Origin: Flavobacterium eburneipallidum
GTDB lineage: Bacteria; Bacteroidota; Bacteroidia; Flavobacteriales; Flavobacteriaceae
Direction: 5' to 3'
Length of the DNA stretch: 64,000 bases
Assembly (NCBI RefSeq): GCF_027111355.2
Contig: NZ_CP114291.2
Coordinates: forward strand, 3,286,001 to 3,350,000
Shown: positions 17,215-24,540 of the stretch, piece after piece
Numbering within the stretch: position 1 is the first letter of the stretch
Layout: every line of letters starts with the position of its first letter
The notes under the pieces: model-generated
The model's database searches: none
What the model was told of the DNA's origin: nothing
What the model saw: only the letters and a program-made list of their open reading frames with translations
Position numbers and translations under genes: made by a program

Positions 17215-18336
17215 ATGAACATAGCAAAACCATTCTTATTGATGGCAACCATTCTTCTAGTGAGTAGTTGCAATTCTGTACAAAAACACACCGATGCGAC
17301 AGTCTCACTAAAAAATGCTTATAAAGATAATTTTTATATAGGAGCTGCATTGGACACCAATCAAATAAAGGAAACTGACACGATGGTGGCTAGTTTGATT
17401 GCAAAAGAATTCAACAGTATCACTCCCGAAAATTGTATGAAATCAATGTTTTTGCATCCAGAAAAAGATAAATTTGATTTCAAAATGGCAGATAAGTTTA
17501 TTGCTTTGGGAGAAAAACACAATATGTTTATCCACGGTCATACTCTAATTTGGCATAGTCAATTGGCACCTTGGTTCACTCAAATAAAAGATAGCGTGAC
17601 GATGTCGGCCGCATTAAACAATCACATTACTACTATTGTTAAGAATTACAAAGGAAGAATTGACTCTTGGGATGTTGTAAATGAAGCTTTAAATGAAGAT
17701 GGAACTTTGAGAAAAACAGTGTTTCTAGATACTTATGGGAAAGATTATTTGACATTGGCTTTTAAATTAGCGGCAAAAGCAGACCCAAAAGTCGATTTAT
17801 ACTATAACGACTACAACTTATGTAATGCAAAAAAACGTAAAGGAGCTGTTGCCTTAGTAAAAAATCTACAAAAAAATGGAGCAAAAATAGATGGTGTTGG
17901 AGAACAAGGACATTGGAACTTAATCACTCCTTCACTAGATGAAATTGAGCAAACCATACTTGATTTTTCTGCGCTTGGCGTTAAAGTTTCTTTTACAGAA
18001 TTGGACATTAGTGTTTTACCGAATCCTTGGGACGTAGTTGGAGCCGATGTAAATCAAAAATCGGAAGCCAGCGAAAAAATGAATCCATATCCTAAAAGTT
18101 TGCCAGATTCAATCCAAACTCAATTGGCAGAGCGCTATGAAGCCATTTTCAAATTATTCCTCAAACATCAAGACAAAATTGATAGAATTACGCTTTGGGG
18201 TGTTAATGACGGTCAATCCTGGCTTAATGATTGGCCAATCAAAGGGAGATCCAATTATCCTTTGCTTTTTGACCGTGAATTCAAAGCTAAAAAAGCATAC
18301 AATAACATTATGAATCTAAAAGAAATCAAGAGATAA
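17215..18336 (+). CDS. GH10 endo-beta-1,4-xylanase, lipoprotein
   Basis: This 373-residue enzyme should cut xylan or xylo-oligosaccharide backbones. It has a lipoprotein signal (LLVSSC, Cys19). The single GH10 barrel shows GHTLIWHSQLAPWF at about 108-121, acid/base Glu157 (WDVVNEAL) and nucleophile Glu262 (FTELDISVL). The length is that of a catalytic domain alone, with no carbohydrate-binding module. It follows the GH67 gene by 22 nt and precedes the GPH symporter by 56 nt, so it probably works on short oligosaccharides together with them. It is one of three GH10 genes in the window. The lipid anchor could face the periplasm or the cell surface; no export signal I can read decides this. Confidence 0.95.
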   Translation: MNIAKPFLLMATILLVSSCNSVQKHTDATVSLKNAYKDNFYIGAALDTNQIKETDTMVASLIAKEFNSITPENCMKSMFLHPEKDKFDFKMADKFIALGEKHNMFIHGHTLIWHSQLAPWFTQIKDSVTMSAALNNHITTIVKNYKGRIDSWDVVNEALNEDGTLRKTVFLDTYGKDYLTLAFKLAAKADPKVDLYYNDYNLCNAKKRKGAVALVKNLQKNGAKIDGVGEQGHWNLITPSLDEIEQTILDFSALGVKVSFTELDISVLPNPWDVVGADVNQKSEASEKMNPYPKSLPDSIQTQLAERYEAIFKLFLKHQDKIDRITLWGVNDGQSWLNDWPIKGRSNYPLLFDREFKAKKAYNNIMNLKEIKR

Positions 18337-18392
18337 AAATAATATCCTTATTTAAATTTCAAATTAAGGCTACTAATTAATATAAAAATAAA

Positions 18393-19826
18393 ATGAATTT
18401 TACTTCCCAAAAACTATCCGTAAAAGAAAAAATTGGATACAGTTTAGGTGACCTTGCTGCTAACTTGGTTTTCCAGACATTAATGACCTATCTTGCTTAT
18501 TTCTATACGGACATATACGGATTATCACCTACACACTCCTCCATAATAATGTTAGTGGTAGGACTAATTGCAGCATTTGTTTTCAACCCAATTATCGGAG
18601 CCATTGCCGATCGAACCAATTCAAGATGGGGAAAATTTCGACCTTGGATTTTATGGACAGCCGTACCGCTTGGCGTCATTGCACTTTTAGCTTTTACCAC
18701 TCCTAATTTTTCTTATCAAGGTAAAGTAATTTATGCTGTCGTTACCTATTCACTTTTGCTATTATTTTATGCTAGTAATAACTTGCCTTATTCCGCATTG
18801 AGTGGTGTCATCACAGGTGACATGTCCGAAAGAAATAGTCTTTCGTCCTATCGATTTGTGGCAGTGATGTTCGCTCAATTCTTTGTTCAAGTTTTTATGC
18901 TCGGCATCATCAAAAGTGCTGGAAATGGCGACAAATCCATTGGAATTGAAAAAGTAATGACTATTCTGGCGATCGTCGGAACCATTATGTTGCTTATTAC
19001 TTTTTTTACAACCAAAGAACGTATTATTCCTAAACCAGAACAAAAATCAAGTGTAAAAGAGGATTTAGGTGATTTGGTAAAAAACAAACCTTGGCTAATA
19101 ATGCTTACTCTTACTTTATTGGTATTTATTACACTGGCTATGAAAGGTGGTTCTTATGTGTATTATTTCGAAAACTATGTTAACAAGGAACAATTAGCCA
19201 TTTTCATCCAACCTATCTTAAATTTTCTTTTAAATATTGGAATTAATCCTTTTGGTAATGATCCCATTTCTGCTGGATTTGGATTATTTAATGCTGGTGG
19301 AATTATTTTTATGATTGTTGGAATTACGTTGTCTAAAAATTTAGCCGATAAATATGGAAAAAGAAACGTCTTTGGTTTTTTCCTATTCATCTCCACATTA
19401 TTTATCATCGCCTTTTATCTATTCTCACCAAAATCGATTGCTTTAATGTTTTTTTCACAGATTCTTCACGGATTCTTTTACGGCATCACAATTCCACTTC
19501 TTTGGGCTATGATTGCCGATGTAGCCGACTACTCGGAATGGAAAAATAACCGTCGGGCTACCGCCATTATTTTCTCTGCTATGATGGTTGGATTAAAAGC
19601 AGGTTTGAGTATTGGAGGCTCCTTGACAACATCAATTTTGGGTCATTTTGATTATGTTCCCAATTCATTGGCTCAACCAGAAAGTGCTATTAACGGAATA
19701 AAATTATTGATAAGTATCTTCCCAGCAATACCCTTTCTAATTGGAGTTGGCCTTTTGTTTTTCTATGAAATCAATAAAGAAATGGAAGTCCAAATAGAAT
19801 CTGATTTAAAAAACAGAAGAACCTAA
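18393..19826 (+). CDS. GPH-family sugar:cation symporter (xylo-oligosaccharide/xyloside)
   Basis: This 477-residue inner-membrane protein has about 12 hydrophobic segments and the signature DRTNSRWGKFRPWIL after the second one, typical of the glycoside-pentoside-hexuronide:cation symporter family (XynP, UidB, MelB group). Family members import xylosides or oligosaccharides with a cation. The neighbours, GH67 and GH10 upstream and a cytoplasmic GH43 34 nt downstream, point to uptake of short xylo-oligosaccharides. It is the only transporter gene in the window. The substrate is inferred from context. Confidence 0.92.
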   Translation: MNFTSQKLSVKEKIGYSLGDLAANLVFQTLMTYLAYFYTDIYGLSPTHSSIIMLVVGLIAAFVFNPIIGAIADRTNSRWGKFRPWILWTAVPLGVIALLAFTTPNFSYQGKVIYAVVTYSLLLLFYASNNLPYSALSGVITGDMSERNSLSSYRFVAVMFAQFFVQVFMLGIIKSAGNGDKSIGIEKVMTILAIVGTIMLLITFFTTKERIIPKPEQKSSVKEDLGDLVKNKPWLIMLTLTLLVFITLAMKGGSYVYYFENYVNKEQLAIFIQPILNFLLNIGINPFGNDPISAGFGLFNAGGIIFMIVGITLSKNLADKYGKRNVFGFFLFISTLFIIAFYLFSPKSIALMFFSQILHGFFYGITIPLLWAMIADVADYSEWKNNRRATAIIFSAMMVGLKAGLSIGGSLTTSILGHFDYVPNSLAQPESAINGIKLLISIFPAIPFLIGVGLLFFYEINKEMEVQIESDLKNRRT

Positions 19827-19859
19827 TCTATCACATTAAATATAAAATACCTCATAATT

Positions 19860-20882
19860 ATGCCTGAAGATAATATTAAACAAATTGATTTTGAAATAAT
19901 TAGCAAAACAGCCATTTCGCAACCGCTGGTTTCACATATATACACTGCCGATCCATCTGCTCACGTATTCGATGGCAAAATTTACATTTATCCTTCGCAT
20001 GATATTGATGCCGGAATTCCTTTTAACGACAATGGAGATCATTTTGGAATGGAAGATTATCATGTCCTTTCGATGACTGATGTCAATTCTGAAACCATTG
20101 ACAATGGTGTGGCGTTACATGTAAAAGATGTGGCCTGGGCTGAACGTCAAATGTGGGCTCCAGATGCTGCACATAAAAACGGAAAATACTATTTATATTT
20201 CCCTGCCAAACGTGCCAATGGAATTTTTCAAATTGGGGTAGCCATAAGTGATTCTCCTGTTGGACCCTTTATTCCCGAACCTGAAGCCATCGAAGGAAGT
20301 TACTCCATTGATCCAGCCGTATTTGAAGATGAAGACGGTAAATACTATATGTATTTTGGAGGTATTTGGGGTGGTCAACTTCAAAAATATCGTAACAACC
20401 AATATACAGAAGAAAACGAAGAACCTTTAGCAAACGAACCCGCATTAGGACCTATTGTTGCTTTGCTTTCTGACGAAATGAAGCAATTTGCCGAAGAACC
20501 AAAAGAAATCAAAATTCTGGATGAAAATGGAAAAGTTTTGTTGGCTGGAGACAACAATCGAAGATTTTTCGAAGCTTCATGGGTGCATAAATACAAAGGA
20601 AAATACTACTTCTCTTATTCTACAGGTGACACCCATTTTATTTGTTATGCAACAGGAGACACTCCTTATGGCCCATTTACTTTTCAAGGAAAAATATTGA
20701 ATCCTGTTATTGGCTGGACTTCGCATCATTCTATTTGTAAAGTGGATGAAAAATGGTATTTATTTTATCACGATTCGAGTCTTTCAAAGGGGGTCACGCA
20801 TTTAAGATCAATAAAAGTAACTGAAATTACTTACAATGAAGATGGATCGATAGTGACCATAAACCCATACAGCATAATTTAA
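19860..20882 (+). CDS. Cytoplasmic GH43 beta-xylosidase/arabinofuranosidase
   Basis: This 340-residue single-domain GH43 enzyme has no signal peptide, unlike every other enzyme here, and so should act in the cytoplasm. The five-bladed propeller residues are visible: base Asp31 (YTADPSAHVF), pKa modulator Asp151 (SIDPAVFED) and acid Glu238 (RRFFEASWVHK). As last gene of the operon, behind the symporter, it probably hydrolyses imported xylo-oligosaccharides to xylose. Arabinofuranosidase activity cannot be excluded because GH43 specificity is not readable from these motifs. The first 20 residues before the catalytic domain are polar and non-conserved. Confidence 0.9.
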   Translation: MPEDNIKQIDFEIISKTAISQPLVSHIYTADPSAHVFDGKIYIYPSHDIDAGIPFNDNGDHFGMEDYHVLSMTDVNSETIDNGVALHVKDVAWAERQMWAPDAAHKNGKYYLYFPAKRANGIFQIGVAISDSPVGPFIPEPEAIEGSYSIDPAVFEDEDGKYYMYFGGIWGGQLQKYRNNQYTEENEEPLANEPALGPIVALLSDEMKQFAEEPKEIKILDENGKVLLAGDNNRRFFEASWVHKYKGKYYFSYSTGDTHFICYATGDTPYGPFTFQGKILNPVIGWTSHHSICKVDEKWYLFYHDSSLSKGVTHLRSIKVTEITYNEDGSIVTINPYSII

Positions 20883-20904
20883 CTGTTTAAAATGTTAAAT
20901 TTAA

Positions 20905-20945
20905 ACACAACCGATTGTATTTTTTATATATTTTTAGTATATTTA
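20905..20945 (+). promoter_or_regulatory. LacI-type operator site 3 with promoter, no gene after it
   Basis: ACACAACCGATTGT (20905-20918) begins 23 nt after the GH43 stop. Its TTG (20915-20917), a 20-nt spacer and TATATTTA (20938-20945) form a good rightward promoter of the same build as at the GH67 operon. The next coding sequence downstream is convergent. Confidence 0.6.
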
Positions 20946-20952
20946 TAGAGTT

Positions 20953-21112
20953 AATCATTTCAATGATTGCTTAATGGTAAAATTTAAAATATTGGTAATG
21001 AAAATTATTTGAATCATTTACATTCAAAAAATATTTACCAAAACAATTTTAAATTTAGTAGTTAGTTTTTTTACACCAGAAGATCGGGAGAGTGGTTACT
21101 CCCGATTTTTTT
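20953..21112 (+). ncRNA. Candidate small RNA under the xylan operator
   Basis: From the predicted start (about 20953) to the terminator at 21083-21112 is about 160 nt without a credible gene. The longest ATG frame is 12 codons (20974-21012, MVKFKILVMKII). Operator-controlled promoter plus strong terminator is the layout of a small regulatory RNA. Small RNAs are known from Bacteroides polysaccharide loci, but this one is predicted only from the arrangement. It could also be merely the 3' end of the GH43 operon. Confidence 0.4.
21083..21112 (+). terminator. Strong rightward terminator
   Basis: ATCGGGAG pairs perfectly with CTCCCGAT around an 8-nt loop, followed by seven T. It ends the candidate small RNA and any read-through from the GH67-GH43 operon. 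Confidence 0.9.
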
Positions 21113-21115
21113 GGT

Positions 21116-21148
21116 CTTTTATTTAGCATAAATGATGCTAAATAAAAG
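21116..21148. repeat. Perfect 14-bp inverted repeat
   Basis: CTTTTATTTAGCAT and ATGCTAAATAAAAG are separated by 5 nt, directly after the preceding terminator. No T-run follows, so it is either a weak second terminator or a protein site. Confidence 0.7.
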
Positions 21149-21323
21149 CATCAAGACCTAGTTAAAAAGATTAAAAATAAAAGCAATAGAATTAAGTTGA
21201 ACCCTATTTAATTGTAAAATTTACCCCAAAATAAGAGCAATTTGCACCTCATCAAATTTGGATTACATTTCCATTTTATCAACATTACAAACTAAAAATC
21301 CGATCCAAGTTTTACCCATAAAA

Positions 21324-21357
21324 AAAAGTGTATTGAAATTTGTTTCAATACACTTTT
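21324..21357. terminator. Bidirectional hairpin in convergent gap
   Basis: AAAAGTGTATTGAAA pairs with TTTCAATACACTTTT around a 4-nt loop. Its A and T ends allow termination in either direction. It is one of four hairpins in the 626-nt gap between the convergent GH43 and GH30 genes. Confidence 0.8.
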
Positions 21358-21428
21358 CTGTTACTACCATATTTTATAAATACTAAAAGAGTTTTTAACA
21401 ACTATTTTTGACCACATTACCAACAAAA

Positions 21429-21465
21429 AAACATCCCAAAAAGTTAGACACTTTTTGAGATGTTT
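21429..21465 (-). terminator. Terminator of GH30 gene
   Basis: AAACATC and CCAAAAAG pair with CTTTTTGA and GATGTTT around a short loop. On the minus strand a T-run follows. It lies 43 nt after the GH30 stop. Confidence 0.85.
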
Positions 21466-21508
21466 AGCATAATTAAGTTCTTTGCTTTTAAATAACTTAA
21501 TAATAAAC

Positions 21509-24226
21509 TTATTGCTTAATAAATTTTCTATTTACTTTTTGTTTCCCGTCAGTAGCATTTAGATAATAAATTCCCACAGGCAATGACTCTATTTTAATCT
21601 CATTTTTACCCGATTTCAAAGTTCCAGAATTCATCAAGCGGCCTTCTGCATTATAAATTTTATAATTAAAATTTGACACAGCCACATCTACAAAAATTTC
21701 TTCTTTAGCAGGATTTGGATATAGTTTAAAATCTGATTCTTTTAAATCATTTTCTACCGTACTTAAAGTTGTAAATTCTAATGGAAGTACATTCGCAGTA
21801 TAGCCGCTTTTATCAGAAAGATAAACTTTAAAAGGAGACACAATTGGCTCACTTCCAGCTAAAACAGGATAAAACCCCGTAATACCATTTAGGGTTTTTA
21901 GCGTATAACTTCCTGCTGGAGCTTTAATACTTATATACACTGGATTGATTTGATTAACGGTCAAAGCTTTTGGAGTAGAGACAATTCCTGTTCCAGTGAA
22001 AAGGAAAGTTCCAGAACCATTTATTAGAACAGGTGTATTTGCTGGAATGGTAGTTTCAATTTTAGTACAAACTATCTTAGTTGAAGTAGATTGCATAGTA
22101 TATGCTGTAATTCCTTGAGGAATACTTGCTTCAAAAGGAAGCACTAAAACATCATATCCTAAAATGGTTTTACTGAAAGATGCTGCAGTAGCCGAGAAAC
22201 TGAAAGGAACGTTAAAATCACCTCCCAGATCACTAATATTTAAACTGTTACATACAGCTCCTGCAACGACATTGGTTGTTGAATTGTTTGAACTTACATA
22301 AAAAAGACTATTTTTATTTGTTGACTTGGCATACCAATTTTGCGATGACGTAATACCACTTGTGTTTCTAAAATCGAGTGAGGTATAGTTGTTGCTTTCG
22401 AGTGCATCCATTAGGGCACTGTCATCATCTGAATATGTTCCTCCAAATTCGACCGCTTTTTCGTTACCAATAGTAAAATATACATCGCCCAAGTTTAAGG
22501 TAAGTACTGAACTGTAATTAGAATTACGCAGCCCTACAATTCCTGTACAACCATCTGTAAGTACCGCTTTAGAAATATCAAACGTCATATCAAATTCACC
22601 ACTTGTTGGAAAAGTTATTTTTCCGTAGTTTTTAGACTTCACTTCACCATTATTGTTTATATAATATAGGGTTGTATTGTCAGTGTTTCCTTGATTTGCT
22701 GTTGTAAAACTATTAACGTGCATTATGAATTTATTATATCGATCATCCAGCTTCAAATATCCGTTGGAAATAGTTGTATTAGTGCTTATTAAAGGTGATC
22801 CGTTAGAGAAAGTTACGGTCTTATTGCTCATTTGATAAGTGGTTCCAAATGCTAAATTGGTAGTCGTCTGACTTTCGATTTTGTTATAATACACATTCTT
22901 TCCTGTCATTTGCGACACAACTCTCTCGCGGCTTTTATTGAATATTATAGTAGTAAAACTAGACGCATCTACAGTCACTATAGGGCGAAAAGTTTCTGAA
23001 CTAAAAGTCAAAGGAGTTTCTCCCATATCAATACTTTGGTTGGTAAGTATTTTTCTAGCGGTTGTTGCATAAAAAGGTAAATCTACCGTTAGATTGTAGG
23101 TGGATTGCGATGGATTAATGATGGTGAGGATAACTTTGTCTCCAGCATCATTGATATAAGAAGACCCTTTAAGTTGAGAACTAACATCATTCCAAGTGGC
23201 TTTAATGCGAGTAGTCCCTGTGGTATGTTTAGCATAATGCGAAAGAATATGTCCTCTTTTAGTAATTACTCCAGCAGGTATTCCGTTTGTTCCATCTCCC
23301 ATTAGCGCATAATAGCGTTTGGTTGCATAGTGTATCCAAGCATTTACGTTTCCTAACATCGCATCATTCACACTGTTTGCAAAACTAAAAGCATCGATAC
23401 CCCAATTAAAATCACGTGGAGCTATTGCTGAATTAGAATTCCAATTAATAAGATATTCTGTCATCCAGATTTCTTTATTGTAATTCTGAAATTCTTTGTA
23501 TTTAGATTGAATGCCTCCATATTGATGAACTCCATAGACTTCAAAGTTTTGCATCACATTTGTGTCTAAAAAAGCATTGGCATAACTATCCGAATAGCCA
23601 ACGCTTTCTGGAGCAATAACTTTACAATTAATGATATGTCCATAATTTTTTACAAAAGTAGCCAATTCCTGAGGTGTCCAGATACAACCCGAATAGGTTG
23701 ATTTTTCATCAGGCTCATTTTGAATAGAGATATAATCCAATTCCACTCCATTATCACGAAGATAAGTTACAAAGCGATTCAGATACAGTGCATAATCTTG
23801 ATAGTATTCTACTTTTAGATGTCCAATTTGTTCAACTCCATTTGCATCTGTATAAACAGCAGCGTCATTATTATTAGTTTTCCATTCTGCTGGCATTGAC
23901 CATGGACTGGCAAAAATGGTCAATCCTAATTCGTTCTTGGCTAATTGTGCTGTTGCAAGTGCGGAAGGCCAGTTACTTTCTCCTGATATAAACAAACGCA
24001 TAATATTGTAGCCAGCTTCGCTATTGGTTCCCCACATTTTTCTAATTTCATCAGGCGTCATGTGATTATATCCAAACTGTGGACTACATACAAAACCTCC
24101 GAAACCGGTAACTTTCTGATAGGTTTGACTTTTGTCAATTTGCACTTTGGCGTTTTGTGCATTTACTTGCAGCGAAAACATTAATACAACTAGCATGGCT
24201 AGGTTCAATTGTAATTTTTTCTTCAT
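21509..24226 (-). CDS. GH30 xylanase with T9SS sorting domain
   Basis: This 905-residue secreted enzyme has a signal peptide to about residue 24. The GH30 barrel shows FGGFVCSPQFGYNHMT near 42, acid/base Glu171 (SIQNEPDEKS) and nucleophile Glu257 (WMTEYLINW), followed by the usual beta-domain to about 430. It looks like the GH30_8 glucuronoxylanase group, which cuts xylan beside glucuronic acid side chains; the subfamily call is inference. Residues about 440-600 and 600-820 form two further beta-rich domains of unknown role, possibly carbohydrate binding. The last 80 residues (FKLYPNPAKEEIFVDV, ending KVNRKFIKQ) are a type A type IX secretion sorting domain, so the enzyme is surface-attached or released. 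Operator site 4 lies 98 nt upstream. Confidence 0.92.
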   Translation of the reverse strand: MKKKLQLNLAMLVVLMFSLQVNAQNAKVQIDKSQTYQKVTGFGGFVCSPQFGYNHMTPDEIRKMWGTNSEAGYNIMRLFISGESNWPSALATAQLAKNELGLTIFASPWSMPAEWKTNNNDAAVYTDANGVEQIGHLKVEYYQDYALYLNRFVTYLRDNGVELDYISIQNEPDEKSTYSGCIWTPQELATFVKNYGHIINCKVIAPESVGYSDSYANAFLDTNVMQNFEVYGVHQYGGIQSKYKEFQNYNKEIWMTEYLINWNSNSAIAPRDFNWGIDAFSFANSVNDAMLGNVNAWIHYATKRYYALMGDGTNGIPAGVITKRGHILSHYAKHTTGTTRIKATWNDVSSQLKGSSYINDAGDKVILTIINPSQSTYNLTVDLPFYATTARKILTNQSIDMGETPLTFSSETFRPIVTVDASSFTTIIFNKSRERVVSQMTGKNVYYNKIESQTTTNLAFGTTYQMSNKTVTFSNGSPLISTNTTISNGYLKLDDRYNKFIMHVNSFTTANQGNTDNTTLYYINNNGEVKSKNYGKITFPTSGEFDMTFDISKAVLTDGCTGIVGLRNSNYSSVLTLNLGDVYFTIGNEKAVEFGGTYSDDDSALMDALESNNYTSLDFRNTSGITSSQNWYAKSTNKNSLFYVSSNNSTTNVVAGAVCNSLNISDLGGDFNVPFSFSATAASFSKTILGYDVLVLPFEASIPQGITAYTMQSTSTKIVCTKIETTIPANTPVLINGSGTFLFTGTGIVSTPKALTVNQINPVYISIKAPAGSYTLKTLNGITGFYPVLAGSEPIVSPFKVYLSDKSGYTANVLPLEFTTLSTVENDLKESDFKLYPNPAKEEIFVDVAVSNFNYKIYNAEGRLMNSGTLKSGKNEIKIESLPVGIYYLNATDGKQKVNRKFIKQ

Positions 24227-24300
24227 TCTGATTTTGGATTTAAAATAGTATTAAAATTTAGTTGATTTCGAAATTTAATAATGCGCTTGGCAATACATTT

Positions 24301-24338
24301 CAAATATAAACAAAAAATGCATCTACACAACCGATTGT
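24301..24338 (-). promoter_or_regulatory. LacI-type operator site 4 and promoter of GH30 gene
   Basis: The operator (24325-24338, ACACAACCGATTGT on the plus strand) overlaps the -33 TTG (24328-24330 complement). After 19 nt comes TATATTTG (24301-24308 complement), a full match to TAnnTTTG. This is the clearest promoter in the xylan region, and the overlap fits repression. Confidence 0.75.
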
Positions 24339-24486
24339 TTTAATATTTTTTTACGAATAACAAAATAAATATGCTTTATAATTATATTATAATACAATTA
24401 AAAGCCAAATACTAACAAATAGATGACTGTGTGATTTCAGATTTAGCTCGGTTTTTAATTTAATAACCAGTTGGAATTACTAAAAA

Positions 24487-24520
24487 AAATACCCCAAAAG
24501 TGTATGCTTTTGGGGTATTT
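24487..24520 (-). terminator. Terminator of GH115-esterase gene run
   Basis: A perfect 14-bp stem (AAATACCCCAAAAG with CTTTTGGGGTATTT) around 6 nt is followed on the minus strand by a T-run. It lies 20 nt after the GH115 stop and separates that gene from the GH30 promoter. Confidence 0.92.
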
Positions 24521-24540
24521 GGTATGTGACTTTGAATTCT

